Positions 1 through 7,625 of a stretch of 18,771 bases of DNA are shown here, in pieces. Position 1 is the first letter of the stretch. Each line of letters begins with the position of its first letter. The notes under the pieces are model-generated. The model was not told the DNA's origin. It ran no database searches and worked only from the letters and a program-made list of their open reading frames with translations. The stretch spans positions 1-18,771 of the forward strand of contig JAUIHC010000004.1 of the NCBI GenBank assembly GCA_030432455.1. The letters run 5' to 3'. Source of the DNA: Phycisphaerae bacterium. GTDB lineage: Bacteria; Planctomycetota; Phycisphaerae; Phycisphaerales; SM1A02. Position numbers and translations under genes: made by a program.

Positions 1-710
1 GCAGCGGCAAGAGCACCACGCTCTATTCCGCGCTCGGCTCGATGGACGCCGACCTTCGGAATCTCTCGACCATCGAGGATCCGGTCGAGGCGGTCATTCC
101 CGGAGTGAACCAGTTTCAGGTGAACGATCGCACCGGCTTCACGTTCGCGTCGGCGCTGCGATCGATGCTCCGTCAGGATCCCGACGTCGTCATGGTCGGT
201 GAGATCCGCGACGAGGAGACCGCCACGATCGCCGCTCAGGCGGCGCTGACCGGACACCTCGTGCTCAGCTCGCTTCACACCAACGACGCGTGCGGCGCCC
301 CGGTGCGTCTCATGCACCTCGGGATCGAGCCGTTCCTCGTCGGAACCGTGCTGCGCGGGGCGCTCGCCCAGCGGCTGGTCCGCCGCATCTGCCCGCAGTG
401 CCGGCAGGTCGTCGAGGTCGAGGACGCGGTCCGGCGAATGGTCGAGGCGGTCGCCCCGGTGGATCGATTCCACGCGGGCACGGGATGCCAGCGGTGCCGA
501 GGCACCGGCTTCAGCGGTCGGGTCGGGGTGTTCGAACTGCTCGTGCCCGAGGACGAGATCGCCGACGCCATCGCCGCGGGGCTCCCGCATCGCGAGATCA
601 GGCGGGTCGCCGAGGCTTCGGGCTTCGAACCGATGCGTCGAGACGGCCTCCGCAAGGTGGCCGAGGGGATCACCACCGTGGAGGAGGTGCTGGCGGCCAC
701 CGCCGGCTGA
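1..710 (+). CDS. GspE/PilB-type secretion or pilus assembly ATPase, C-terminal part
   Basis: The gene enters from the left edge; the reading frame is open from base 3 and its first visible residues (SGKSTTLYSAL) are the end of a Walker A P-loop, so only about 235 residues of the catalytic half are present. An Asp-box (LSTIEDPVE, about 62-91), a Walker B (DVVMVGEIRDEE, about 183-218) and a His-box (HLVLSSLHTNDA, about 255-290) follow in the order seen in GspE/PilB hexameric ATPases. A CPQC pair near 390-401 and a later GCQRC pair near 486-500 form the four-cysteine zinc motif found in GspE and PilB but not in the retraction ATPase PilT. The family powers assembly of the pseudopilus or pilus at the inner face of the cytoplasmic membrane. 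The next gene, gspF/pilC-like, starts 4 bases after this stop, so the two are very likely co-transcribed. Which system (type II secretion or type IV pilus) cannot be decided from this fragment. Confidence 0.95.
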   Translation, partial: SGKSTTLYSALGSMDADLRNLSTIEDPVEAVIPGVNQFQVNDRTGFTFASALRSMLRQDPDVVMVGEIRDEETATIAAQAALTGHLVLSSLHTNDACGAPVRLMHLGIEPFLVGTVLRGALAQRLVRRICPQCRQVVEVEDAVRRMVEAVAPVDRFHAGTGCQRCRGTGFSGRVGVFELLVPEDEIADAIAAGLPHREIRRVAEASGFEPMRRDGLRKVAEGITTVEEVLAATAG

Positions 711-714
711 ACGC

Positions 715-1947
715 ATGGCCGAGACTGCGACCTGGAGCTGGGAGGCGAGAGACGTCGGCGGACGACTGGTCCGCGGGACGCTCGCGGCCGCGTCGGCGTC
801 GGAGGTCGCGGCGAGGCTTCGCAGCGAGGGGCGGGTCGTGCTCGGCATCGAGCGGGCGATCGGCGGATCGGTGGCGCCGTCCGGCGTCGCCGGTCGAGCC
901 CGCGGACGACGCGTGCGACCGACGATCATCGCCGCGATCTTCCGAAGACTCTCGGTGATGGTCGAGTCGGGGGTGCCGCTCGTCGAGGCGCTGGAGATCG
1001 AATCGGCGGACGCGGGTCGCGACGGCCCCGGAGCCGAGCTTGCGCAGATCCGTCAGGAGGTCGAGGGCGGATCACCCTTCAGCGAGGCGCTCGGGCGACA
1101 TCCGCGACTGTTTCCGTCGGTGGCGATCGGGTTGGTTCGGGCGGCCGAGGAGGTCGGCGACATGGCCGGCATGCTCGAGCGTCTGTCCGACTGGATGCAG
1201 CGGGAGGATCGGTTGCGACGACAGGTGCGCACCGCCCTGGCGTATCCGATGCTGCTCGCGTCGGTCGGCACGATCGTGACCCTGCTCATCGTGACGCTGG
1301 TCATGCCGCGCTTCGAGTCGATCTACGCGCAGAAGCAGACCGCGCTGCCGCCCCTGACGGAGGCGGTGCTCGCGATCGGCCGATTCCTCGTGCAGGGCTG
1401 GCCGGTGTGGGGGCCGGGTCTGGCGGTGGTCGTGATCGGCGGCCTCGGTCTCCTGCGGACCACGACCGGACGATCGATCGCCGAGCGGGTGCGCTTCGAC
1501 TGTCCGATCGTCCGGAGCATCACGCGTCCGGCGGATCTCGCCCGGGCGACCCGAACGCTCGCGGTGCTGCTCGCGTCGGGGGTGCCGATCCTCGATGCGA
1601 TCGACATCTGCCGGGCGATCTCCCCGTGGGGACGCTGGTCGAGGTTCTGGGGCGACATCGAGATGTCGGTCCGGGATGGACGCGGTCTCTCCGAGAAGTT
1701 CCAGAGCGACGGTCTGGTGCCGAGTTCGGCGCGGGCGATGGTCTCCGCCGGCGAGCGGGCCGGTCGGCTTCCGGAGGTGCTGCACCGCGTGGCTGATGCC
1801 GCGGACGAGGATCTGGAGATCGCGGTGAAGCGGGTGGGCGTCATGCTCGAGCCCGCGGCGATCCTGATCCTCGGCTCGGTGATCGCGGTGGTGGCGATCG
1901 CGCTGCTGCTCCCGGTCTTCAAGATGAGCGCCGTCGCGGGCGGCTGA
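715..1947 (+). CDS. GspF/PilC-type inner-membrane platform protein
   Basis: This 410-residue protein is the usual size for the GspF/PilC family, the membrane platform that couples the ATPase to pseudopilin or pilin polymerisation. It has the two-repeat GspF architecture. The first cytoplasmic helical domain is at about residues 75-195 and contains SVMVESGVPLVEALE. It is followed by hydrophobic segments YPMLLASVGTIVTLLIVTLV and, after a short loop, VWGPGLAVVVIGGLGLL. The second domain, at about 270-375, contains LAVLLASGVPILDAI and the matching SAGERAGRLPEVL. A C-terminal membrane helix lies around PAAILILGSVIAVVAIALL. Repeated (V/A)xxGxLPExL-like patterns in both halves support the internal duplication. 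The ATG at 715 lies 4 bases after the ATPase stop and was chosen for that coupling; no strong Shine-Dalgarno is visible. A short N-terminal region (1-70) precedes the first domain, as is common in the family. No pseudopilin gene follows directly downstream. Confidence 0.95.
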   Translation: MAETATWSWEARDVGGRLVRGTLAAASASEVAARLRSEGRVVLGIERAIGGSVAPSGVAGRARGRRVRPTIIAAIFRRLSVMVESGVPLVEALEIESADAGRDGPGAELAQIRQEVEGGSPFSEALGRHPRLFPSVAIGLVRAAEEVGDMAGMLERLSDWMQREDRLRRQVRTALAYPMLLASVGTIVTLLIVTLVMPRFESIYAQKQTALPPLTEAVLAIGRFLVQGWPVWGPGLAVVVIGGLGLLRTTTGRSIAERVRFDCPIVRSITRPADLARATRTLAVLLASGVPILDAIDICRAISPWGRWSRFWGDIEMSVRDGRGLSEKFQSDGLVPSSARAMVSAGERAGRLPEVLHRVADAADEDLEIAVKRVGVMLEPAAILILGSVIAVVAIALLLPVFKMSAVAGG

Positions 1948-2290
1948 CGCGGGGTGCATGGGGTATCCGCCCGAGGGAGACGTCCGGGCCGAAAGGTCGG
2001 GTGGCGGAGGGACTTCTATTCCTGTCCGACGCGACGCGGCAACGGAGGCCACACTCGCCGAGGACGACGACCGGACGCACCGGCGGGTCGGAATCGAAGG
2101 GTCAGGGACGACCTTCGAGGAACGCACGTCGGGACCAGCGAGCACGGATGCACGCGGTCGGCCGAATGGTCTCAGGTGGGCGCACGACCGCAGGCCGGAG
2201 TCGGATCACGGACGATCCGATCGAGACACCAGACAGAGCCACCAACGGCGCCCTCGCGACAGCTCGCCTCGTCGCGGGGGCGTTCGCGTC
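1948..2290. other. Gene-poor stretch after the gspF-like gene
   Basis: I see no convincing gene in these roughly 340 bases. All short open frames are overlapping, Arg-rich and lack a family signature or a good ribosome binding site. One possible RNA structure is present: TCCGCC at 1966-1971 can pair with GGCGGA at 2003-2008, enclosing a smaller stem (1987-1990 with 1995-1998) capped by a GAAA loop. No T-run follows it, so a classical intrinsic terminator is not supported. The stretch could be the 3' untranslated region of the gspEF transcript or decayed coding sequence. Confidence 0.4.
1966..2008 (+). other. Possible nested hairpin downstream of gspF-like gene
   Basis: A 6-bp outer stem (TCCGCC with GGCGGA) encloses a 4-bp stem, GGCC with GGTC, closed by a GAAA tetraloop. 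It begins 19 bases after the gspF-like stop, where a terminator or 3'-end stabilising structure is expected. The following sequence (GGGACTTCTATTCC) has only scattered T, so termination is uncertain. Chance pairing in such GC-rich DNA is a real alternative. Confidence 0.25.
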
Positions 2291-2367
2291 GAGAAAGGAG
2301 AAAGTAGAAAGTAGAGAGTAGAGAGTGGGGGGCGAGATTCGAGATTCGAGATTCGAGATTGGGGGGC
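2291..2367 (+). repeat. Heptanucleotide tandem repeat block A
   Basis: Eleven 7-base units run in uninterrupted phase. They are two GAGAAAG, one TAGAAAG, two TAGAGAG, one TGGGGGG, four CGAGATT and one GGGGGGC. The block thus has an AG-rich half and a perfect (CGAGATT)x4 half bracketed by G-runs. It is strongly purine-biased on the plus strand. The AG-rich units are the same family, in opposite orientation, as the ACTCTCN units at 4896-4937 and 5491-5532. The period of 7 is not a codon multiple, so the block is non-coding. Confidence 0.9.
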
Positions 2368-2432
2368 GTTCGCAGCCCGCATCGGTTCTCGACGTGGCGA
2401 CTGCCCCGCACAACGCTTCGGGAAAGCAAAGC

Positions 2433-2703
2433 GGCCCCTTTACGGGGCGTTGGACGTGCGGATCTCCGCATTCCCGACGCCACACGAAAGCGAAGAGGCC
2501 CCCTTGCGGGGTGTTGGACGTGCGGATCTCCGCATTCCCGACGCCACACGAAAGCGAAGAGGCCCCTTTACGGGGTGTTGGACGTGCGGATCTCCGCATT
2601 CCCGACGCCACACGGAAGCGAAGAGGCCCCCTTGCGGGGTGTTGGACGTGCGGATCTCCGCATTCCCGACGCCACACGAAAGCGAAGAGGCCCCTTTACG
2701 GGG
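2433..2703. repeat. 64-bp tandem repeat, four copies plus a partial fifth
   Basis: Copies lie at 2433-2496, 2497-2560, 2561-2624 and 2625-2688, and a fifth begins at 2689 and stops at 2703 after its hairpin. Units are nearly identical. Copies 1, 3 and 5 begin GGCCCCTTTACGGGG, whereas 2 and 4 begin GGCCCCCTTGCGGGG, so the array alternates A-B-A-B-A. Copy 3 also has one A-to-G change near its end. Each unit has two foldable elements: a CCCC/GGGG stem at its start and TGCGG-ATCT-CCGCA in the middle. Because 64 is not divisible by 3, the repeat is not protein-coding. It lies between the convergent gspF-like and dockerin-type genes, and on the minus strand it forms the 3' flank of the latter. Confidence 0.95.
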
Positions 2704-2708
2704 CCTCT
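2686..2708 (-). terminator. Terminator-like hairpin of the dockerin-type gene
   Basis: A perfect 9-bp stem (AGAGGCCCC at 2686-2694 with GGGGCCTCT at 2700-2708) encloses a 5-base loop. On the minus strand it lies about 34 bases after the stop of the dockerin-type gene and is followed by TCGCTTTCG, a modest T-enrichment, so it fits an intrinsic terminator best in that direction. The stem is also the start of the partial fifth copy of the 64-bp array, whose other copies keep only the inner CCCC/GGGG part. Confidence 0.6.
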
Positions 2709-2745
2709 GAAGCGCTCAAAGAGCCGGGGCCTCTGCAGCGCTCAA
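2700..2745. repeat. 20-bp direct repeat at the end of the dockerin-type gene
   Basis: GGGGCCTCTG-N-AGCGCTCAA occurs at 2700-2719 and again at 2726-2745, differing at one base (A versus C). The second copy includes the stop codon of the dockerin-type gene (2742-2744), so the extreme 3' end of the gene is duplicated 26 bases downstream, next to the terminator-like hairpin. Confidence 0.85.
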
Positions 2746-3779
2746 GAAAACAGCGACAGAAGCACCCCGAAGTCGCCGCCGTTGACGACGCCGTTGCCGT
2801 CGAGGTCGGCTTCCGGGTCGGCGGTTCCCCAGCGGCTCAGCATGATGCCGATGTCGCCGCCGCCGATCGTGCAGTCGTGGTCGAGATCGCCCGGCTCCAC
2901 GCAATCGGTGGCGATCGAGCCCTCGATCCGCAGCGTCGCCGCGCTGCGGACGCCGACGGTGACCAGCGGGTTCTCCCGCATGTAGAGGTCGATGAAGTCG
3001 CCGCCTTCCTGCTCGGCCTCGATGAGCGAACTCAGCGAGAAGATCAGTCGGCCCGCGTCGAGGCCTGATCCCAGCCACGCCTGGACCGCCGGAAGCGAGC
3101 CGTCGAAGGTGAACCGCAGGACCGTGCCCTCGGGAAGTTCGTCGCCCGCGGCGGCACCATCCACGAGGCCCACCGCGAGCGAGATGGGGGTGCGGCCGTC
3201 GCTGATCGAGTTCGAGACGTCGATGAGGGTTCCGTCCGTCCCGACCTCGGCGGCGAAGGCGGTGCGGACCCCGTACCCGAAGGGGCCGACGAGGCTGAAC
3301 GGCGTGGACTCGGTCCAGGTGGCAGCGTCCACGCCGTTGCGGAAGCCCGTGGCGAAGAGCTCGATCGCCCGCCCCGGATCACGATCGGGCGTGTACGCGG
3401 GGTCCGCGGGATCGAGATGCGACGTCCAGGCGTCGGAGGTGGGGTCGTAGCCGCCCGCGAGGGCGTCGGCCAGCGTGATCGTCACCTCGACCAGGTCGAT
3501 GCGGTAGCGATCGGCGCCCGCGCCGGTCTCGATCCGGTCGGCGGTGTCGAAGGCGATCACGATCTGTCCGTCACGCTGATCGAACTCGTAGAGGTCGCCC
3601 GTGTACCCGAAGACGGACCCCACCGAGCGGGTGCCGGGGGTCGAGTTGAAGCCGTAGTTCCAACGGTCGGCGTCGGGCGCGGACCAGGTTCCCTCGATCG
3701 CCTGAGCATGGAGAACGCCGGTGGGGCCGGCGACGGCGGCGAAGAGAACGGTCGTCGCGAGACGTCGGGCACGAGGCAT
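2742..3779 (-). CDS. Secreted protein with C-terminal dockerin-like domain
   Basis: The 345-residue product starts with a Sec-type signal peptide: basic MPRARR, a hydrophobic stretch LATTVLFAAVAGPTGVL and a likely cleavage after HA or AQA near residues 25-27. The middle (about 28-290) is an acidic beta-rich region without a motif I recognise. The C-terminus has two loop-helix repeats, GDLDHDCTIGGGDIGIML and ADLDGNGVVNGGDFGVLL (about 297-344). They have the D-x-D-x-D/N pattern and GD(I/F)G helix of dockerin-like calcium-binding domains, of the type planctomycetes carry on many exported proteins. In cellulosomes dockerins bind cohesins; in planctomycetes the partner is generally unclear. The ATG is supported by GGAG on the minus strand 7 bases upstream (3787-3790). 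An upstream GGACTATGCTG element may be its promoter. It converges on the gspF-like gene with the 64-bp array between them. Its substrate or role is unknown; export is well supported. Confidence 0.85.
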   Translation of the reverse strand: MPRARRLATTVLFAAVAGPTGVLHAQAIEGTWSAPDADRWNYGFNSTPGTRSVGSVFGYTGDLYEFDQRDGQIVIAFDTADRIETGAGADRYRIDLVEVTITLADALAGGYDPTSDAWTSHLDPADPAYTPDRDPGRAIELFATGFRNGVDAATWTESTPFSLVGPFGYGVRTAFAAEVGTDGTLIDVSNSISDGRTPISLAVGLVDGAAAGDELPEGTVLRFTFDGSLPAVQAWLGSGLDAGRLIFSLSSLIEAEQEGGDFIDLYMRENPLVTVGVRSAATLRIEGSIATDCVEPGDLDHDCTIGGGDIGIMLSRWGTADPEADLDGNGVVNGGDFGVLLSLFS

Positions 3780-3825
3780 GGACCTTCTCCGGATCGGGGG
3801 GTGTGAGGGCGAACGGGGAGAGACT

Positions 3826-3837
3826 CAGCATAGTCCG
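3826..3837 (-). promoter_or_regulatory. Candidate -10 region of the dockerin-type gene
   Basis: The minus strand reads CGGACTATGCTG. TATGCT resembles a -10 hexamer and ends about 47 bases before the ATG. Two other gene starts in the window have the same GGACTAnnnTG pattern. No good TTGACA-like -35 is present at 16-18 bases, so this rests on motif recurrence only. Confidence 0.35.
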
Positions 3838-3951
3838 GCCTCGCATCGAAGTCCTGCACCGTCATCGGGGGGTGATCACCCCGAACCGGGTCCGGGTTTC
3901 CCGGTTTCCCTGTCCCCGGTTCCCGTCAACGTCGAACTCGATGGTGCGGTT

Positions 3952-3963
3952 CGGACTATCGTG
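3952..3963 (+). promoter_or_regulatory. Candidate -10 region of the prepilin-type gene
   Basis: CGGACTATCGTG has the shared GGACTAnnnTG pattern, with TATCGT at 3957-3962, about 34 bases before the chosen ATG. A -35 element is not recognisable. A transcript from here would exclude a start at GTG 3961 and favour the ATG at 3997. Confidence 0.35.
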
Positions 3964-3996
3964 TGCGCCCTCGCCGCCGCTTCCGGGAATCTCCTG

Positions 3997-4878
3997 ATGC
4001 CCTGCCTCGGACAACCCATCGGCCGATCGATCGGACATCCGACGCCGCGCGGCTTCACGGTCGTGGAGCTGCTGACGACCATCGGGGCGATCGTCCTGCT
4101 CGTCGCGATCGTGATCCACGCCGCCACCGCGGTGCGTCGCGGGGCGGACCGGGCCGAGGAGTCGGCGGCGGCCCGCTCGCTGGGCGTCGCCTGGTCGGCG
4201 TACGCCACCGATCATCGCGGGGCGATCCTTCCCGGCTACGCCGATGGCTTCCGGGCTCGAAATGTCGATGGCGAGTGGATCGACACGCAGACCGTCCCGG
4301 TCGCGGCACGCCGCTGGCCGCTTCGGCTCGCGCCGTATCTCGGTCACGACTTCGCCTCGTTCTACGCGGGCGCCGACGCCGATCGACTCGCCGAACTCGC
4401 CGACGCCCCGACCGACGAGGCCCTCTACGCGGTCAGCGCGTATCCGTCGTTCGGGCTCAACAGCGTCTTCGTCGGCGGCGACGAGAACCACGGCGGGTTC
4501 AGCCCGATCTTCGAGCAGACCTTCGGACGGTTCTACGCGACGCGACTCTCGACCGTCCGGCATCCGGAGCGGCTCGTGGTGTTCGCGTCGAGTCGAACCG
4601 ACGAGGCGGCACCGGGCACGACGGGCGAGATCCGCGAGGGCTTCTTCCGCGTGCTGCCCCCGCGGTGGGCGACGCCGCTGTGGGCGGAGGTCTACGACGC
4701 CGACGCCCCCGCGAGCGCCGGCTTCCTGAGTCCGCGGCATCGCGTGCAGGGGGAGGATGTCGCGATCGTCACCACCGTGGATGGTGGTGTCGAGACGGCG
4801 ACGGTCGAAGAGCTCCGCGACATGCGTCGGTGGAGCGATCAGGCGACGAGCGAGGACTGGGCGATGCAGCCGCAGTGA
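3997..4878 (+). CDS. Prepilin-type N-terminal methylation domain protein (pseudopilin-like)
   Basis: The 293-residue product begins with a 19-residue leader ending RG, then FTVVELLTTIGAIVLLVAIVI. This is a type III (prepilin) signal with cleavage at G19/F20, glutamate at mature position +5, and a hydrophobic helix forming the pilin N-terminal stalk. Prepilin peptidase would process it at the membrane. The rest is a globular domain of about 250 residues; its end, with a histidine followed by VAIVTTVDGG near 4740-4790, recalls the His-x(n)-Asp-Gly tail of the large planctomycete family of prepilin-like DUF1559 proteins, although the spacing differs. The ATG at 3997 was chosen because it gives a normal leader length; a GTG at 3961 and longer in-frame starts are possible. 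It is divergent from the dockerin-type gene. Its role could be a minor pseudopilin or a cell-surface protein that reuses the prepilin export signal. It is far longer than major pseudopilins. Confidence 0.85.
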   Translation: MPCLGQPIGRSIGHPTPRGFTVVELLTTIGAIVLLVAIVIHAATAVRRGADRAEESAAARSLGVAWSAYATDHRGAILPGYADGFRARNVDGEWIDTQTVPVAARRWPLRLAPYLGHDFASFYAGADADRLAELADAPTDEALYAVSAYPSFGLNSVFVGGDENHGGFSPIFEQTFGRFYATRLSTVRHPERLVVFASSRTDEAAPGTTGEIREGFFRVLPPRWATPLWAEVYDADAPASAGFLSPRHRVQGEDVAIVTTVDGGVETATVEELRDMRRWSDQATSEDWAMQPQ

Positions 4879-4906
4879 GTCGAGCATCGAGATCCACGCT
4901 CGACTC
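4877..4906 (+). other. Hairpin at the stop of the prepilin-type gene
   Basis: GAGTCGAGC (4877-4885) and GCTCGACTC (4898-4906) are perfect 9-bp inverted arms with a 12-base loop. The first arm starts inside the TGA stop codon. The second arm runs into the ACTCTCN heptad array, whose next bases are moderately T-rich, so it might act as a weak terminator. The arms are heptad-derived sequence in opposite orientations. Confidence 0.6.
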
Positions 4907-4937
4907 TCCACTCTCTACTTTCCACTCTCGACTCTCT
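4896..4937 (-). repeat. Heptanucleotide tandem repeat block B
   Basis: Six in-phase 7-base units read on the plus strand as ACGCTCG, ACTCTCC, ACTCTCT, ACTTTCC, ACTCTCG and ACTCTCT. It fills the gap between the convergent prepilin-type gene and the YdcZ-like gene. On the minus strand it begins one base after the TAG stop (4939-4941) of the latter. The unit family is the same as at 5491-5532 and, inverted, at 2291-2325. Confidence 0.9.
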
Positions 4938-4938
4938 C

Positions 4939-5415
4939 CTACCTCGCCCACGGTCGCGCCACCAGCACCACGCCCGCGACCACCAACGCCATCCCCAACC
5001 ATCGTTCGTGGTGGACCTCGGCCTTCTCGTAGCCCGCGAGTCCGAAGCGGTCGCACACGATGCTTCCGAACGCGGTACCGGCCACGAAGATCGCGATGAG
5101 CAGGGCGGCCCCGAGCTTCGGGGCCGCGGTCAACTGGACGAGCACCACGCACGCCCCGATCGCGCCGCCGAGCAGCGCCCACCACGGCACGCCCCGCGCG
5201 TTCGAGGGTGATGGCAGCCCGCCGCCCGCGTCGCGCCCGCCGAACACCTGAAGCACGAGCAGCACGGTCGTGATGAGCACGACGTTGATCGCGCCGTTGA
5301 TCCAACCCGCCTGAAACCGGGATCCGAGCGCCCGCGCACTGGTCGCGTTGAAGCCCGCCTGCACCGGCTGGAGCACACCCACGAGAAACACGGCGAGGAT
5401 CAGGAGGGTCTTCAC
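4939..5415 (-). CDS. YdcZ/DUF606-family small membrane transporter (DMT-like)
   Basis: The 158-residue product is very hydrophobic and matches the YdcZ (DUF606) family of the drug/metabolite transporter superfamily in length and pattern. It starts VKTLLILAVFLVGVLQPVQAGFNA and continues through about five membrane segments. These are 2-22, FQAGWINGAINVVLITTVLLVL, WWALLGGAIGACVVLVQL, LGAALLIAIFVAGTAFGSIV and a final WLGMALVVAGVVLVA. The substrate of this family is not established. The GTG at 5415-5413 was chosen because family members begin immediately with this first helix. The longer in-frame reading to ATG 5499 would be translated from heptanucleotide repeat DNA (HSPAHSPLSTLDFLPS) and is rejected. 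The stop is TAG, unlike the TGA stops of the other complete genes here. It lies downstream of acs on the same strand with a 116-base repeat-filled gap, so co-transcription is possible. Confidence 0.8.
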   Translation of the reverse strand: MKTLLILAVFLVGVLQPVQAGFNATSARALGSRFQAGWINGAINVVLITTVLLVLQVFGGRDAGGGLPSPSNARGVPWWALLGGAIGACVVLVQLTAAPKLGAALLIAIFVAGTAFGSIVCDRFGLAGYEKAEVHHERWLGMALVVAGVVLVARPWAR

Positions 5416-5455
5416 AGGGGTGGCTCGGTGTGATGGACTGGGGAGAAAGTCGAGC

Positions 5456-5506
5456 GTGGAAAGTGGAGAGTGGGCTGGCGAATGCAATCCACTCTCCACT
5501 TTCCAC
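5456..5506. repeat. 18-bp perfect inverted repeat between acs and ydcZ-like gene
   Basis: Arm 5456-5473 (GTGGAAAGTGGAGAGTGG) and arm 5489-5506 are exact reverse complements around a 15-base spacer. Both arms consist of heptad units in opposing orientation; the 3' arm is the beginning of block C. A transcript through here would form a long stable hairpin in the acs 3' region. Confidence 0.95.
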
Positions 5507-5531
5507 TCTCCACTCTCTACTCTCTACTCTC

Positions 5532-5532
<1 letters not shown>
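5491..5532 (-). repeat. Heptanucleotide tandem repeat block C
   Basis: Six in-phase units on the plus strand read ACTCTCC, ACTTTCC, ACTCTCC and three ACTCTCT. The last base (5532) is part of the acs stop codon (5532-5534), so on the minus strand the array begins at the stop itself. It is the same unit family as block B. Confidence 0.92.
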
Positions 5533-7523
<1,991 letters not shown>

Positions 7524-7579
7524 GTGAGGTCGGATCCGGGGGATGCGCAGGGCGACGAGGCGTCCGTCGCCGTCCCCGG

Positions 7580-7609
7580 ACCGTAGTGGACGCCGGGAGG
7601 TCGGTGCAA
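7580..7609 (-). promoter_or_regulatory. Candidate acs promoter
   Basis: On the minus strand TTGCAC (7604-7609) and TACGGT (7580-7585) are separated by 18 bases, and the -10-like box ends about 56 bases before the acs ATG. The TACGGT fits the TAnnnT pattern seen before other starts here. This would let acs be transcribed independently of alaS upstream. Confidence 0.4.
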
Positions 7610-7625
7610 GCCCGCCCGCGGTCGC

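Noticed and set aside
1966..2050. c-di-GMP (GEMM) riboswitch suggested by the GAAA-capped stem.
   Set aside because: The conserved GGCAAA and GACGCAAAGC blocks are absent and the element follows a gene rather than preceding one.
2041..2115. tRNA-like gene between gspF-like and the repeats.
   Set aside because: GGGTCGGAATCGAAGG looked briefly like a T-arm, but no paired T-loop, anticodon arm or acceptor stem can be formed.
2102..2677. Minus-strand frames that encode repeated peptides (WRRECGDPHVQ) across the 64-bp array.
   Set aside because: The unit length is not a multiple of 3, so each copy is read in a different frame; the peptides are only translations of the DNA repeat.
2433..2703. CRISPR array.
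   Set aside because: The 64-bp units are contiguous with no unique spacers, and no cas genes are present.
5416..5499. N-terminal extension of the YdcZ-like protein to an ATG at 5499.
   Set aside because: The added residues come from heptanucleotide repeat DNA and the family begins at the first membrane helix.
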